A stretch of 48,434 nucleotides of DNA. Source: Selenomonas sp. (GTDB lineage Bacteria > Bacillota > Negativicutes > Selenomonadales > Selenomonadaceae). The stretch lies in assembly GCA_022773585.1 (NCBI GenBank), contig JALEZZ010000072.1, forward strand, positions 1 to 48,434, written 5' to 3'. How positions within the stretch are numbered: position 1 is the stretch's first letter; each line of letters opens with the position of its first letter. The position numbers were made by a program, and so were the translations under genes. This document shows positions 7,755 to 16,742 of the stretch, one piece after another. Under the pieces are notes generated by a model that was not told where the DNA came from, did no database searches, and saw only the letters and a list, made by a program, of their open reading frames with translations.

Positions 7755-8475
7755 GCGGTGCTTCCCCCTTCCGCGATTGGATCATGAATTCTTTTCCATC
7801 CGCCGTCTGCCAGGCGTGGACGCGGCCGAGGCGCAGGAGTTCGAGGACGGCGAGGAATGAGGTGATGAGGCTGCCGAGGTCGCCCATGCGGAACGTCTCG
7901 GAAAAGCGCAGGGGCCTTTCCGTGCGCCCCAGCAAGTGCTCGATTTCCTCGATGCGGTCCTGCACGCGGATGGGGTCGGGCGTGACGAGGGCTTCGGGGA
8001 TGGCAAGTTCTTCGCCGACACGCACGGCCATGCCGTAGGCTTCGAGGAGCTTTTTGAGCGACAAGCCGCCAGCGAGAACATGGTGCACCGGAATCTGCAT
8101 CGGCGGGCGCGAGCAATAGCGGCCTTCCTGCTCGGCACGCGCCGTGAGTTCGAGGCTGGCCTGCTGGTACTTGCGATATGCGAGGATGCGCTCGACGAGT
8201 TCCTTTCGCGGGTCCTCCTCTTCCTCGTCCTCGGGGACGGCCGGTTTCGGCAGCATCATGCGCGATTTGATGGAAAGGAGCGTCGCCGCCATGACGAGGA
8301 ACGAGCTTGCAATCTCGATGTCAAAGCGCTTCATTTCATCGAGGTACGCGAGGTACTGCTCCGTCAGCGTGGCAATCGGGATATCGTAGATGTCAATCTT
8401 GTTTTTCGCGATGAGGTGCATCAGAAGGTCCATCGGGCCTTCAAAGGATTGCAGATGAATCTGGTACGTTTCCAT
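7744..8475 (-). CDS. scpA: Segregation and condensation protein A (kleisin)
   Basis: 243 residues. The opening YQIHLQSFEGPMDLLMHLI and the following IDIYDIPIATLTEQYLAYLD are hallmark ScpA N-terminal sequences; the C-terminal winged helix contains FLAVLELLRLGRV. It bridges the SMC heads and binds ScpB. It lies four bases after the site-2 protease gene and overlaps scpB, as in the common Firmicute scpA-scpB arrangement. Confidence 0.95.
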   Translation of the reverse strand: METYQIHLQSFEGPMDLLMHLIAKNKIDIYDIPIATLTEQYLAYLDEMKRFDIEIASSFLVMAATLLSIKSRMMLPKPAVPEDEEEEDPRKELVERILAYRKYQQASLELTARAEQEGRYCSRPPMQIPVHHVLAGGLSLKKLLEAYGMAVRVGEELAIPEALVTPDPIRVQDRIEEIEHLLGRTERPLRFSETFRMGDLGSLITSFLAVLELLRLGRVHAWQTADGKEFMIQSRKGEAPHDS

Positions 8476-8479
8476 AAGA

Positions 8480-9103
8480 TCAGAAAAAGATGGATAAGAG
8501 CGCCGTGAAGAGGTCCCAGACGACGCGCTGCAGCGGCACGAAGACCCAGTCGAGGATCGGCGTCATGAGGAAGACGATGAGAATCAGGAAGCTGTAGCGC
8601 TCGAGGCGGTCAAACTGGTACGCGAGATCGCGTGGCAGCAGCTCGCGCAGGATATGCGAGCCGTCGAGCGGCGGAATCGGGATCATGTTGAAAATCGCGA
8701 AGTTGATGTTATAAATGATGATGAGGCGCAGCACGTAGATAGCGCCCTGCGACGGCCGCCCTGCATACTTCGTGAAAAGCACGAGCAGAAACAGCGTAAT
8801 GAACGCGATGATGAGATTTGCGGCCGGGCCCGCGACGGAAACGAGGATGTCATCGCGGCGCGGCTTCTTGAAATTGTTCGGATTGATGATGACCGGTTTC
8901 GCCCAGCCGAACCGCACGAGGAACAACATGATGAGGCCGATTGGGTCAATGTGGGCACGCGGGTCGAGCGTCAGCCGCCCCATGAGACGCGGCGTGAAAT
9001 CGCCGAGCGCCACAGCCATGCGCGCATGGGCGTACTCGTGGATGACCATGGCAATGATGAGGCCCGGCAGCCCCGCGACGAGGCCGATGAGGAAATCTGT
9101 CAT
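8480..9103 (-). CDS. Site-2 protease family (M50) integral membrane metalloprotease
   Basis: 207 residues with about five hydrophobic segments. The zinc site HEYAH (about residues 23-27) lies in the first membrane helix region and the second motif NMIPIPPLDGSHIL (about 140-153) supplies the aspartate ligand. This is the small YwhC/rhomboid-like M50 subgroup commonly found beside scpA in Firmicutes; its substrate is not known. The ATG overlaps the stop of the upstream Nudix gene by four bases (ATGA). Confidence 0.88.
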   Translation of the reverse strand: MTDFLIGLVAGLPGLIIAMVIHEYAHARMAVALGDFTPRLMGRLTLDPRAHIDPIGLIMLFLVRFGWAKPVIINPNNFKKPRRDDILVSVAGPAANLIIAFITLFLLVLFTKYAGRPSQGAIYVLRLIIIYNINFAIFNMIPIPPLDGSHILRELLPRDLAYQFDRLERYSFLILIVFLMTPILDWVFVPLQRVVWDLFTALLSIFF

Positions 9104-9645
9104 GAACGAAGGTCCTCCTGCAGCATGAGAATGGCGACGATGGATTTTGCGTCGAAGATGCGGCCATCGCGGGTCATTTTGACGGCTTCTTCGAGCGGGA
9201 CTTTGACGACGTTGAGGAATTCATCGTCATCGGGGTGCATCTCGCCGGGCGTCAGGCCTTCGGCTTTGTAGATGTGGATGTATTCGTTCGAAAAGCCGAC
9301 CGTCGTGCCGATGGTCGTGAGCTTTTCGATGCTCTTGGCCGTGTAGCCCGTCTCTTCGGAGAGCTCGCGCACGGCGCAGACGTAGGGGTCCTCGTCGGGG
9401 CCATCGAGCTTGCCAGCGGGGATCTCGAGCGTCACGCGCTCGACGGGATAGCGGTACTGGCGCACGAGGATGATCTGGCCGTCGGGCAGGTACGGGATGA
9501 CGGCCGACGCGCCCGGATGCTTGATCCATTCGCGCGTGGCCTGCTCGCCATTCGGCAAGAGAGCCGTGTCGCGCTTGACGTGCAGCAGGTTGCCGTCAAA
9601 GACGTCTTCGCTCTTGAGCTTCTTTTCAATCAGGTCTTCGTACAT
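9100..9645 (-). CDS. nudF: Nudix hydrolase, ADP-ribose pyrophosphatase type
   Basis: 181 residues. The Nudix box reads GKLDGPDEDPYVCAVRELSE followed by ETGY, matching Gx5Ex7REUxEExGU. N-terminal HVKRDTALLPNGEQATREWI resembles the ADP-ribose pyrophosphatases. It would hydrolyse ADP-ribose or related nucleotide sugars to AMP and a phosphosugar. It has an AGGAGG-type site upstream and overlaps the site-2 protease gene. The gene symbol is by subfamily resemblance; exact substrate preference is inferred. Confidence 0.85.
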   Translation of the reverse strand: MYEDLIEKKLKSEDVFDGNLLHVKRDTALLPNGEQATREWIKHPGASAVIPYLPDGQIILVRQYRYPVERVTLEIPAGKLDGPDEDPYVCAVRELSEETGYTAKSIEKLTTIGTTVGFSNEYIHIYKAEGLTPGEMHPDDDEFLNVVKVPLEEAVKMTRDGRIFDAKSIVAILMLQEDLRS

Positions 9646-9662
9646 GATGCATTCCTCCTAAT

Positions 9663-11360
9663 TTATAATGCCAGCTTTTTCTGGCGGGCGTGGGCGACCA
9701 TTTCGCGCGCGTTGTCGAGCGAGGCGGCCGAGACGTCGGAGCCCGACGCCATGCGCGCGATTTCGTTGATTTCCTGCGCGTCGGTCAGGCGGTGGACTTC
9801 CGTCAGCGTATGGCCTTCCGATGCGTGCTTCGCGATGTAAAGGTGAACGTCGGCCATGCAGGCAATCTGCGGCAGATGCGTGATGCAGAGCACCTGCTTG
9901 TACTTCGCGACGAGTGCGATGCGCTCGGCGACCATCTGCGCCGTGCGGCCGCCAATGCCCGTGTCGATTTCGTCAAAGACCATGCTCGGCACGGACTGGT
10001 CACGCGAGGCGGAGACGGCCTTGATGGCGAGCGCGATGCGCGAGAGCTCGCCGCCAGAGGCGACTTTCGCGAGCGGCTTCGGCGCTTCGCCGGGGTTCGC
10101 GGAAAAACTCATGAGGACGCGGTCCATGCCACGCGGGCCGAATGCTTCCTCGGGCGTAACCTCGATGGAAAAGACGGCATGCGGCATGCCGAGCGCCGAA
10201 AGCTGTGCGCCGATTTCCTCCGTGAGGATGGCCGCGCCCTGCATGCGGAGTTTTGAGAGGCGTTCGCCCCTCGCGCGGAGCTCGGTCTCCGCTTCGGCAA
10301 TCTCCCGCTGGAGCTTCCCGATGTCCTCGTCGTAGTTTTCGATGTCGGCGAGTTCCTGCTGCACCTTTTTCTGGTGTGCGAGGACGTCTTCAATCGTCGC
10401 GCCGTATTTCTTGCGGAGCTTGTAAATGACGTCCATGCGGCTCTGGAGTTCGTCGAGCTTTTGCGGACTGAAATCCATGTCCTCGCCATAGTCGCGGATT
10501 TCAGAGGCCGCTTCCTGCAGCGTGACGGTTGCGTCCTCGACGATTTTCTGCGCATTGGCGAGCGCCGTGTCATAGCGGCTGATGTCTTCGAGGTCCTTCT
10601 GGATGGCGGAAAGCGCCGAAAGGACGCCGAGGCCATCGCGCGTGTCGGAATCCATGAGGCGGTAGGCCTCGCGGACACTGTCCGAAATCTTTTCGGCATG
10701 GGAGAGCTTGCGGATCTCTTCCTCGAGACGGTCGTCCTCCCCTGCTTCCAGCTTGGCGTCCTCGATTTCCTGATCCTGCCAGCGCAGCATGTCGAGGCGC
10801 TGCGCATACTCGCGCGCATCCATCTGCCGCTTTTCGAGCGACTCTTTCCGCTCATTCCAAAGTGCGTATTGTGCGCGGTAATCCGCAAGTGCCTGCGCGA
10901 TGGAGCTGTTTTCACGGTCGAGGAGGTCGTACTGGCTCGCTTCCTTCAGGAGCGCGAGATTCTGATTCTGCCCATGGATGTCGACGAGATAGGTGCCAAT
11001 CTGCTTGAGCGTGGCAAGCGTCACATGGCTGCCATTGACGAGGACGTTGTTGCGGCCTGCGCGCGCGACCTGCCGCGTCACGATCAGCGTGCCCTCGCTC
11101 GTATCGATGGCCTGCTCCTGCAAAAATGTCTCAAGCGCCGTCTGACCGTCGAGCGTGAAAACGGCCTCGACGCGCAGCCAATCGCAGCCTGTGCGGATGG
11201 CATCGGCTGTCACGCGGTGGCCGAGCACGGCGCCGAGCGCGTCAATCAGGATGGATTTACCCGCGCCAGTCTCGCCTGTCAGGATGTTGAGGCCCGCGCC
11301 AAATGTGATTTCGACGTGCTCGAGCAGCGCGAAGTTCCAGACCGTCAGAGATTTGAGCAT
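9663..11360 (-). CDS. recN: DNA repair protein RecN
   Basis: 565 residues, normal for RecN. SMC-like layout: N-terminal ATPase half with Walker A ITGETGAGKSILIDAL (about residues 27-42), a long central coiled coil (about 160-370), and the C-terminal half with signature KVASGGELSRIALAIK and Walker B MVFDEIDTGIGG. It acts early in double-strand break repair. It sits directly after argR, the standard neighbour pairing in Firmicutes. Confidence 0.97.
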   Translation of the reverse strand: MLKSLTVWNFALLEHVEITFGAGLNILTGETGAGKSILIDALGAVLGHRVTADAIRTGCDWLRVEAVFTLDGQTALETFLQEQAIDTSEGTLIVTRQVARAGRNNVLVNGSHVTLATLKQIGTYLVDIHGQNQNLALLKEASQYDLLDRENSSIAQALADYRAQYALWNERKESLEKRQMDAREYAQRLDMLRWQDQEIEDAKLEAGEDDRLEEEIRKLSHAEKISDSVREAYRLMDSDTRDGLGVLSALSAIQKDLEDISRYDTALANAQKIVEDATVTLQEAASEIRDYGEDMDFSPQKLDELQSRMDVIYKLRKKYGATIEDVLAHQKKVQQELADIENYDEDIGKLQREIAEAETELRARGERLSKLRMQGAAILTEEIGAQLSALGMPHAVFSIEVTPEEAFGPRGMDRVLMSFSANPGEAPKPLAKVASGGELSRIALAIKAVSASRDQSVPSMVFDEIDTGIGGRTAQMVAERIALVAKYKQVLCITHLPQIACMADVHLYIAKHASEGHTLTEVHRLTDAQEINEIARMASGSDVSAASLDNAREMVAHARQKKLAL

Positions 11361-11374
11361 AACTCCCCCCTCCT

Positions 11375-11854
11375 TTAACTATTTTCTGCGTCTTTGGCCA
11401 TGGCGTCGAGGAGCGCGAGCACTTCGGGCACGGCTTCTTTCGGCTTGACGATGATGAGGATGTTGTCGTCGCCGGCGATGGTGCCGATGACCTGCGGCCA
11501 CTTCGTGTAGTCGATGGCAGACGCCACGGCATTGGCCGCGCCGGGCATCGTCTTGACGACGATGAGGTTTTCGCTGTAATCCATGCTGAGGACGGTGTCG
11601 CGGAACAACCGCGCGATGCGACTCGCCTGAAAGAAGCCGCCGCCTTCGGCGCGCGTGGCTGGCGCGGCATAACGGTAGCGCCCCTGCCCCATCGGCACTT
11701 TCGTCAGCATGAGTTCCTTGATGTCGCGCGAAACCGTGGCCTGCGTCACCTCGATGCCCTCTTCGCGCAGTGCGTTCGTGAGGTCTTCCTGCGTCTCGAT
11801 GACCTGCCGGCCGATGATTTCACGAATCTTCTCGTAGCGTTCCTCTTTTTTCAA
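11375..11854 (-). CDS. argR: Arginine repressor / regulator ArgR
   Basis: 159 residues. The N-terminal winged helix has RYEKIREIIGRQVIETQEDL and the recognition helix region VTQATVSRDIKEL. The C-terminal hexamerisation and arginine-binding domain carries TIAGDDNILII. It regulates arginine biosynthesis and catabolism as an arginine-dependent hexamer. It lies between nadK and recN, as in many Firmicutes; no arginine gene is in this window. Confidence 0.95.
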   Translation of the reverse strand: MKKEERYEKIREIIGRQVIETQEDLTNALREEGIEVTQATVSRDIKELMLTKVPMGQGRYRYAAPATRAEGGGFFQASRIARLFRDTVLSMDYSENLIVVKTMPGAANAVASAIDYTKWPQVIGTIAGDDNILIIVKPKEAVPEVLALLDAMAKDAENS

Positions 11855-11884
11855 GAAAACGTCTCCTCTTGATATTCCTGAAAT

Positions 11885-12739
11885 TCAGTTCCAGAGTTTT
11901 GTCAAAAGCTCTTTGTAGTAATCCTTGTCTTCAAACTTCACGATCTTGGCCGACTCCTTCGCCTTGCGCACGATGACCTCATCGCCCGGCAGCAGCGGCA
12001 CGCTCTCCTGCCCGTCGAACGTCACAAGGATATCCTGGTGCACGGAGGCGATGTGGACGTGGACAGCATCGCTGTCGCGCACGACGAGCGGGCGGATGCT
12101 GAAGGTATGCGCGCAGATCGGCGTGACGAGGAGTGCCTGGATCGCCGGGTTCATGATCGGGCCGCCAGCCGAGAGCGAGTAGGCCGTCGAGCCCGTCGGC
12201 GTCGAGACGATGAGACCGTCGGCTTTGTAGTCGACGAGGTGCGTCTCGTTAATGGAAAGGCCGAGGTGCAGCATGCGCGCGACGCCGCCTTTCGTCACGA
12301 CGACATCGTTGATGGCGTGCGAGAGGAAGATGTCCTTGCCGCAGCGCCGCAGCCAGGCCGCGAGCAGCAGCCGGTTTTCGATGTAGTAATTGCCGGAGAG
12401 AATCTTCGCGAGACAATCCTCAAGCTCGGAGGGCTCGATGTCCGCCATGAAGCCGACCGTTCCGAGGTTGACGCCGCAAAGCGGCACGATGTTCGCACCA
12501 TAGCGCTGGCAGACGCCTAAAAGCGTGCCGTCGCCGCCAAGCGAAAGCGCCATATCGGCGGGCTGCTTTTCAATCTCATCCGTGGCGAATTTCGAGAGAT
12601 TGAGCGCAATGGCTTCTTTCTTCGGCAGCATCAGGTGCACGTCCTTGTCGGAAAAGAAGCGGATGATGCGCGCGACGACGGAACGGACGTCGGACTTGTC
12701 GAGATTCGGGTAAATGGCAATCTGCATGGTTTTTGACAT
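11885..12739 (-). CDS. nadK: NAD kinase
   Basis: 284 residues from ATG 12739, chosen because GGAGG stands eight bases upstream; a GTG three codons earlier overlaps that ribosome site. The catalytic GGDGT motif appears in ALSLGGDGTLLG, the GVNLGTVGFM loop follows, and the TGSTAYSLSAGGPI motif marks the NAD-binding site. It phosphorylates NAD to NADP using ATP or polyphosphate. Located between tlyA and argR. Confidence 0.95.
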   Translation of the reverse strand: MSKTMQIAIYPNLDKSDVRSVVARIIRFFSDKDVHLMLPKKEAIALNLSKFATDEIEKQPADMALSLGGDGTLLGVCQRYGANIVPLCGVNLGTVGFMADIEPSELEDCLAKILSGNYYIENRLLLAAWLRRCGKDIFLSHAINDVVVTKGGVARMLHLGLSINETHLVDYKADGLIVSTPTGSTAYSLSAGGPIMNPAIQALLVTPICAHTFSIRPLVVRDSDAVHVHIASVHQDILVTFDGQESVPLLPGDEVIVRKAKESAKIVKFEDKDYYKELLTKLWN

Positions 12740-12771
12740 GGAGCTCACCTCCAGAGTTATTTGTCGGGCGC

Positions 12772-13587
12772 TTATTTATCGAGTGCTTCATGCGCCTCGC
12801 GGACGATGGTTTCGACGAGGCCTTCGGCGACGCCATCTTCGGCCGCCGCGTCCTTCGTGAGCCAGACGAGGTATTCGATGTTGCCCTCAGGGCCCTTGAC
12901 GGGTGAAAATGTCAGCGCTTTCGGGACGAATGCGAGACTGCGCGCGAGGTCGACGACTTTGTGGCAGACGGCTTCGTGGATGGCGGGATCGCGCACGACG
13001 CCTTTTTTGCCGACGTGCTCGCGGCCAGCTTCGAACTGCGGCTTGATGAGCGCGAGGATCTCACCCGTCTCGGAGAGCAGCGTCTTTGCGACGGGCAGGA
13101 CCTTGTCGAGCGAGATGAAGGCGACGTCAATCGAGGCGAAATCCAGAGGCTCGCCGATGTCATCCAGCGTGACATAGCGGATGTTCGTGCGCTCCATGTT
13201 GACGACGCGCTCGTCGGTGCGGAGCTTCCAGGCGAGCTGGCCATAGCCGACGTCGATCGCGTAGACTTTTTTTGCGCCGTTCTGGAGCATGCAGTCCGTG
13301 AACCCGCCGGTTGAAGCGCCGATGTCGGCAGCCGTCTTGCCTTCGAGCGTGACGCCGAATTCCTCGATGGCTTTCGCGAGCTTGAGGCCGCCGCGGCTGA
13401 CATATGGGAGGTCATTTCCGAGCAGGCGGATTTCCGCCTCGGGCTTCACCATCGTGCCTGCCTTGTCGATTTTTTGGCCGTCAACGAGGACTTCGCCCGC
13501 CATGATGCGGCGCTTTGCGCGCTCGCGGCTCTCTGAGAGTCCGCGCTCTACGAGGAGCTGGTCGAGTCGGATTTTTGCCAAAGTCAC
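12772..13587 (-). CDS. tlyA: TlyA-family rRNA 2'-O-methyltransferase / putative hemolysin
   Basis: 271 residues from GTG 13587; TTG 13581 is an equally possible start and the frame is open further upstream through a repeat. The N-terminal S4 RNA-binding domain (IRLDQLLVERGLSESRERAK) is followed by an FtsJ-type methyltransferase with SAM motif DIGASTGGFTDCML. Family members methylate C1409/C1920 in 16S/23S rRNA. The upstream region to 13716 holds interspersed repeat copy B rather than a promoter I can recognise. Gene order dxs-tlyA-nadK is conserved in Firmicutes. Confidence 0.92.
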   Translation of the reverse strand: MTLAKIRLDQLLVERGLSESRERAKRRIMAGEVLVDGQKIDKAGTMVKPEAEIRLLGNDLPYVSRGGLKLAKAIEEFGVTLEGKTAADIGASTGGFTDCMLQNGAKKVYAIDVGYGQLAWKLRTDERVVNMERTNIRYVTLDDIGEPLDFASIDVAFISLDKVLPVAKTLLSETGEILALIKPQFEAGREHVGKKGVVRDPAIHEAVCHKVVDLARSLAFVPKALTFSPVKGPEGNIEYLVWLTKDAAAEDGVAEGLVETIVREAHEALDK

Positions 13588-13607
13588 ACACTCTCTTTCT
13601 GTGAATC

Positions 13608-13712
13608 TTGTTGTTTCGATGCCCGCATAAATTGCAATCGTGCATTTCATACGCCTAGCTTGTGAGACTCCTTCCACCGCTTAGCGGTCCCCCTCCCTCT
13701 GAGAGGGAGGCA
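13608..13712. repeat. Interspersed repeat copy B (between dxs and tlyA)
   Basis: Same modular element as 5760-5868: TTTCGATGCCCGCATAAATT at 13614 on, CTTGTGAGACTCCTTCC at 13659 on, a CCGCTTAGCGG mini-palindrome, and the CTCCCTCTGAGAGGGAG end. It begins about 20 bases upstream of the tlyA start and ends four bases before the dxs stop codon. Confidence 0.75.
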
Positions 13713-13716
13713 AACG

Positions 13717-15609
13717 TTAGATAGAACGCAGGAAGGTCTTGACGCCTTCGGCAATCTGCGGAGCTGTGAGGCCGCAGAGTTCTAGGAGTTCTTCGCGCGT
13801 GCCCTGTTCGACGAACGTGTCGCCGATGCCGAAGCGGCGGACGGGCATCTGGACGCCGGCATCGCTCAGTGCTTCGAGCACGGCGGAGCCAAAACCGCCA
13901 GCCAGCATGTTTTCTTCAAGCGTCACGAGGCCGCGCACTTCGGTGTCGCGGACAAGCGACAACAGCAGCGCCGTGTCGAGCGGCTTTACAAACCGCATGT
14001 TGACAACGCGCACGGCGATGCCCTCTTCAGCAAGCAGGTCGGCGGCTTTTTCCGCGGCCTGTACCATGCTGCCGACGGCAAGCATGGCAACAGCGCCTTT
14101 GTCGCGCAGGACTTCCGCCTTGCCAAGCGGCAGCGCCTGCATGGTTTCTGGCATCGTCACGCCGACGGCCGCGCCGCGCGGATAGCGTACGGCGACGGGG
14201 CCGCCAAGCGCAAGCGCCGTCTTCATCATATCGCGCAGTTCCGCTTCGTCTTTCGGCGCCATGACCGTCATGCCCGGCAGATGGCGCAGGTAGCTGTAGT
14301 CGAACACGCCGTGATGCGTCGGCCCGTCCTGCCCGACGAGGCCCGCGCGGTCGAGCGCGAAGACGACGGGCAGTTTCTGCAGGCAGACGTCATGGAGAAT
14401 CTGGTCATAGGCGCGCTGTGCGAATGTCGAATAGAGCGCGACAACGGGCTTCTTTCCCGCCGCCGCGAGACCAGCCGCGAACGTCACGGCATGTTCTTCG
14501 GCGATGCCGACGTCGAAGAACCGCTCAGGATACGCCTTGCCAAACGCCTTGAGCCCCGTGCCGCTCGGCATGGCCGCCGTGATGGCAACGATGTCTTCAT
14601 CGGTCTTCGCAAGCTCTATCAGCGCGTCGGAAAACACGGACGTGTACGACGGCGCGCCCTCTTTTTTCGGGCACTCGCCCGTTGCGGCATCGAACTTGCC
14701 GATGCCATGGAATTTTTCAGGTGCTTCCTCGGCAGGGAGATACCCTTTGCCCTTTTTCGTATGGACATGGACGAGAATCGGGCCCTGCATCTGCCGCACC
14801 TGCGAGAAAACGTCGATCAGCAGGTCGAGGTTGTGGCCGTCAATCGGGCCGATGTAGCGGAAGCCGATTTCTTCGAATGGCGCGCCTGGCACGAGTGCCG
14901 TGCGCACGCCGTCCTTGATGGCGGACGCCGTCTTGTAGACCTTGCCGCCGATGCGCGGGATGCTCTTGAGCAGGTGTTCGACATCCTTTTTCGCGCGGTT
15001 ATATTGCGGGGCGATGCGCAACGCCGAGAGGTATTCCGACATCGCGCCGACATTCTTGTCGATGGAGCGCCCGTTGTCATTCAAAATGACGATGAGCCGC
15101 TTGCCGAGGTCGCCAGCATTGTTGAGCCCCTCAAAGGACTCGCCGCCTGTCAGAGCGCCATCGCCGAGCACGGCAATGACATGGCGCTCCTTTTTACTTG
15201 CGTCGCTTTCGAGGTCACGCGCGACCGCCATGCCGAGCGCCGCTGAAATGGCCGTGCTCGCATGGCCGACGCCAAAAGCGTCATACGGCGACTCGAAGCG
15301 GTTCGGGAAGCCCGTGATGCCGCCTTTCTGCCGCAGCGTGTGGAAAGATGCGCGGCGGCCCGTCAAAATCTTGTGCGTGTACGCCTGGTGGCCGACGTCC
15401 CAGACGAGCTTGTCCTCGGGGAACGAAAAGACGCGGTAGAGCGCGAGCGTGAGCTCGACAGTGCCGAGGCTCGGCGCGAGGTGGCCGCCGGTCTTCGAGA
15501 CGGTCTCGACGAGGAACGTGCGGATTTCCCTTGCCAGCGTCGCGAGTTCCTGCGCATCGAGCTTCCGCACGTCTTCAGGCCCCTCAATGGTATCGAGAAT
15601 CTGCGTCAT
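13717..15609 (-). CDS. dxs: 1-deoxy-D-xylulose-5-phosphate synthase
   Basis: 630 residues, the usual DXS length. The thiamine diphosphate site is GDGALTGGESFEGLNNAG (about 150-167), with ILNDNGRSID after it, the transketolase pyrimidine domain with DVGIAEEHAVTFAAGLA, and a C-terminal domain ending in IGDTFVEQGTREELL. It condenses pyruvate and glyceraldehyde 3-phosphate in the first step of the MEP isoprenoid pathway. It lies four bases downstream of ispA, so two steps of one pathway are coupled. Confidence 0.97.
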   Translation of the reverse strand: MTQILDTIEGPEDVRKLDAQELATLAREIRTFLVETVSKTGGHLAPSLGTVELTLALYRVFSFPEDKLVWDVGHQAYTHKILTGRRASFHTLRQKGGITGFPNRFESPYDAFGVGHASTAISAALGMAVARDLESDASKKERHVIAVLGDGALTGGESFEGLNNAGDLGKRLIVILNDNGRSIDKNVGAMSEYLSALRIAPQYNRAKKDVEHLLKSIPRIGGKVYKTASAIKDGVRTALVPGAPFEEIGFRYIGPIDGHNLDLLIDVFSQVRQMQGPILVHVHTKKGKGYLPAEEAPEKFHGIGKFDAATGECPKKEGAPSYTSVFSDALIELAKTDEDIVAITAAMPSGTGLKAFGKAYPERFFDVGIAEEHAVTFAAGLAAAGKKPVVALYSTFAQRAYDQILHDVCLQKLPVVFALDRAGLVGQDGPTHHGVFDYSYLRHLPGMTVMAPKDEAELRDMMKTALALGGPVAVRYPRGAAVGVTMPETMQALPLGKAEVLRDKGAVAMLAVGSMVQAAEKAADLLAEEGIAVRVVNMRFVKPLDTALLLSLVRDTEVRGLVTLEENMLAGGFGSAVLEALSDAGVQMPVRRFGIGDTFVEQGTREELLELCGLTAPQIAEGVKTFLRSI

Positions 15610-15612
15610 AGC

Positions 15613-16491
15613 TCACTTCTTCCTCTCGATCAGCATCTGCACGAGCCCGCGCAGGAAATCAGCCTCAGGGCCGAAGGATGCCAATGCAGAAACGGCATCC
15701 TCTACCGTCTCTTTGGCGAGTGCCTGCGCTTTTTCGAGCGAAAGCAGCGTCACATATGTCGACTTGTTATTGCGCTCGTCGCTGCCGACGGGCTTGCCGA
15801 TCGTCGCTTCGTCGCCGACGACATCGAGGATGTCATCCGTGATCTGGAATGCAAGGCCGAAGGCGTCCGCATACTTCGTGAGGGCTGCGAGTTGTTGATC
15901 CGTCGCACCGGCGAGGATGGCGCCTGAGCGCACGGCCGCGCGGAAGAGAGCCCCCGTCTTGCCCATGTGCATCTCGCGCAGGCGCTCCATCGGGATTTTC
16001 TTCCCCTCGGATTCGAGGTCAATGGCCTGGCCGCCGACCATGCCGTTCATGCCGGCCGCGCGGCTCATCTCGCGCACGACGGCGAGGCGCGTCGCTTCTG
16101 TCGCGTCCGGCTGGCGCAGCATGACTTCGAAAGCGAGCGTCAGCAGCGCATCGCCAGCGAGCGTCGCCATGCCAGCACCATAGACTTTGTGATTCGTCAG
16201 CTTGCCGCGGCGATAGTCGTCGTTGTCCATGGCGGGCAGGTCATCGTGAATCAGAGAATACGTGTGGATCATCTCGATGGCGCAGCCCGTCGTGACAAAC
16301 TTAGCGCCATCGGCACCGACGGCATCTGCCGCCGCCATCAGGAGGATCGGGCGCAGCCGCTTGCCGCCTGCCATGAGACTGTATTCCATCGCATCGGAAA
16401 GCGTCTGGTCGACGGGCGGCTCTTTTTTGAGCTCCCGCAGGAGTGCTTCCTCGACAAGCGCGCGCCGCGCATTCCAAAGTTCCTTCTGCAT
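15613..16491 (-). CDS. ispA: Farnesyl/geranyl diphosphate synthase (polyprenyl synthetase)
   Basis: 292 residues from ATG 16491 with GAGGGG upstream; the open frame extends back into xseB. First Asp-rich motif HDDLPAMDND (near residue 85) and second motif ITDDILDVVGD (near 215) bind magnesium and diphosphates, and GGKRLRP marks the IPP site. Chain elongation of C5 units supplies quinone and undecaprenyl precursors. It starts four bases after the xseB stop, and dxs follows. Confidence 0.95.
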   Translation of the reverse strand: MQKELWNARRALVEEALLRELKKEPPVDQTLSDAMEYSLMAGGKRLRPILLMAAADAVGADGAKFVTTGCAIEMIHTYSLIHDDLPAMDNDDYRRGKLTNHKVYGAGMATLAGDALLTLAFEVMLRQPDATEATRLAVVREMSRAAGMNGMVGGQAIDLESEGKKIPMERLREMHMGKTGALFRAAVRSGAILAGATDQQLAALTKYADAFGLAFQITDDILDVVGDEATIGKPVGSDERNNKSTYVTLLSLEKAQALAKETVEDAVSALASFGPEADFLRGLVQMLIERKK

Positions 16492-16495
16492 CGCT

Positions 16496-16741
16496 TCATT
16501 TCCCCTCTTCTTCGATGATGAGCTGCTTTGTCTCGACATCTCCATCGTTTTCCTGCACGAGGAGGTCCATGGCCTGTTCGGCGCGTGCGAGCGCCTGCGA
16601 GCAGATGCCGGCGAGCTTCATGCCCTCGGAATAGTTCGCGATGAGGTCCTTGAGCGGCAGGTCCCCCTGCTCCATCTGGTCGGCAATCTCATTCATGCGT
16701 CCGAGCGCCTCTTCGAAAGACAGTTCTTTCTTTCGTGGCAT
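16496..16741 (-). CDS. xseB: Exodeoxyribonuclease VII small subunit
   Basis: 81 residues with the typical SFEEALGRMNEIADQMEQGD opening and LPLKDLIANYSEGMKL core of XseB. It forms the multi-copy small subunit of the single-strand-specific exonuclease with XseA, whose gene is one base upstream. Confidence 0.95.
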   Translation of the reverse strand: MPRKKELSFEEALGRMNEIADQMEQGDLPLKDLIANYSEGMKLAGICSQALARAEQAMDLLVQENDGDVETKQLIIEEEGK

Positions 16742-16742
16742 T

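Noticed and set aside
13588..13677. Longer start for tlyA
   Set aside because: The extra residues translate interspersed repeat copy B; TlyA proteins begin near the S4 domain.
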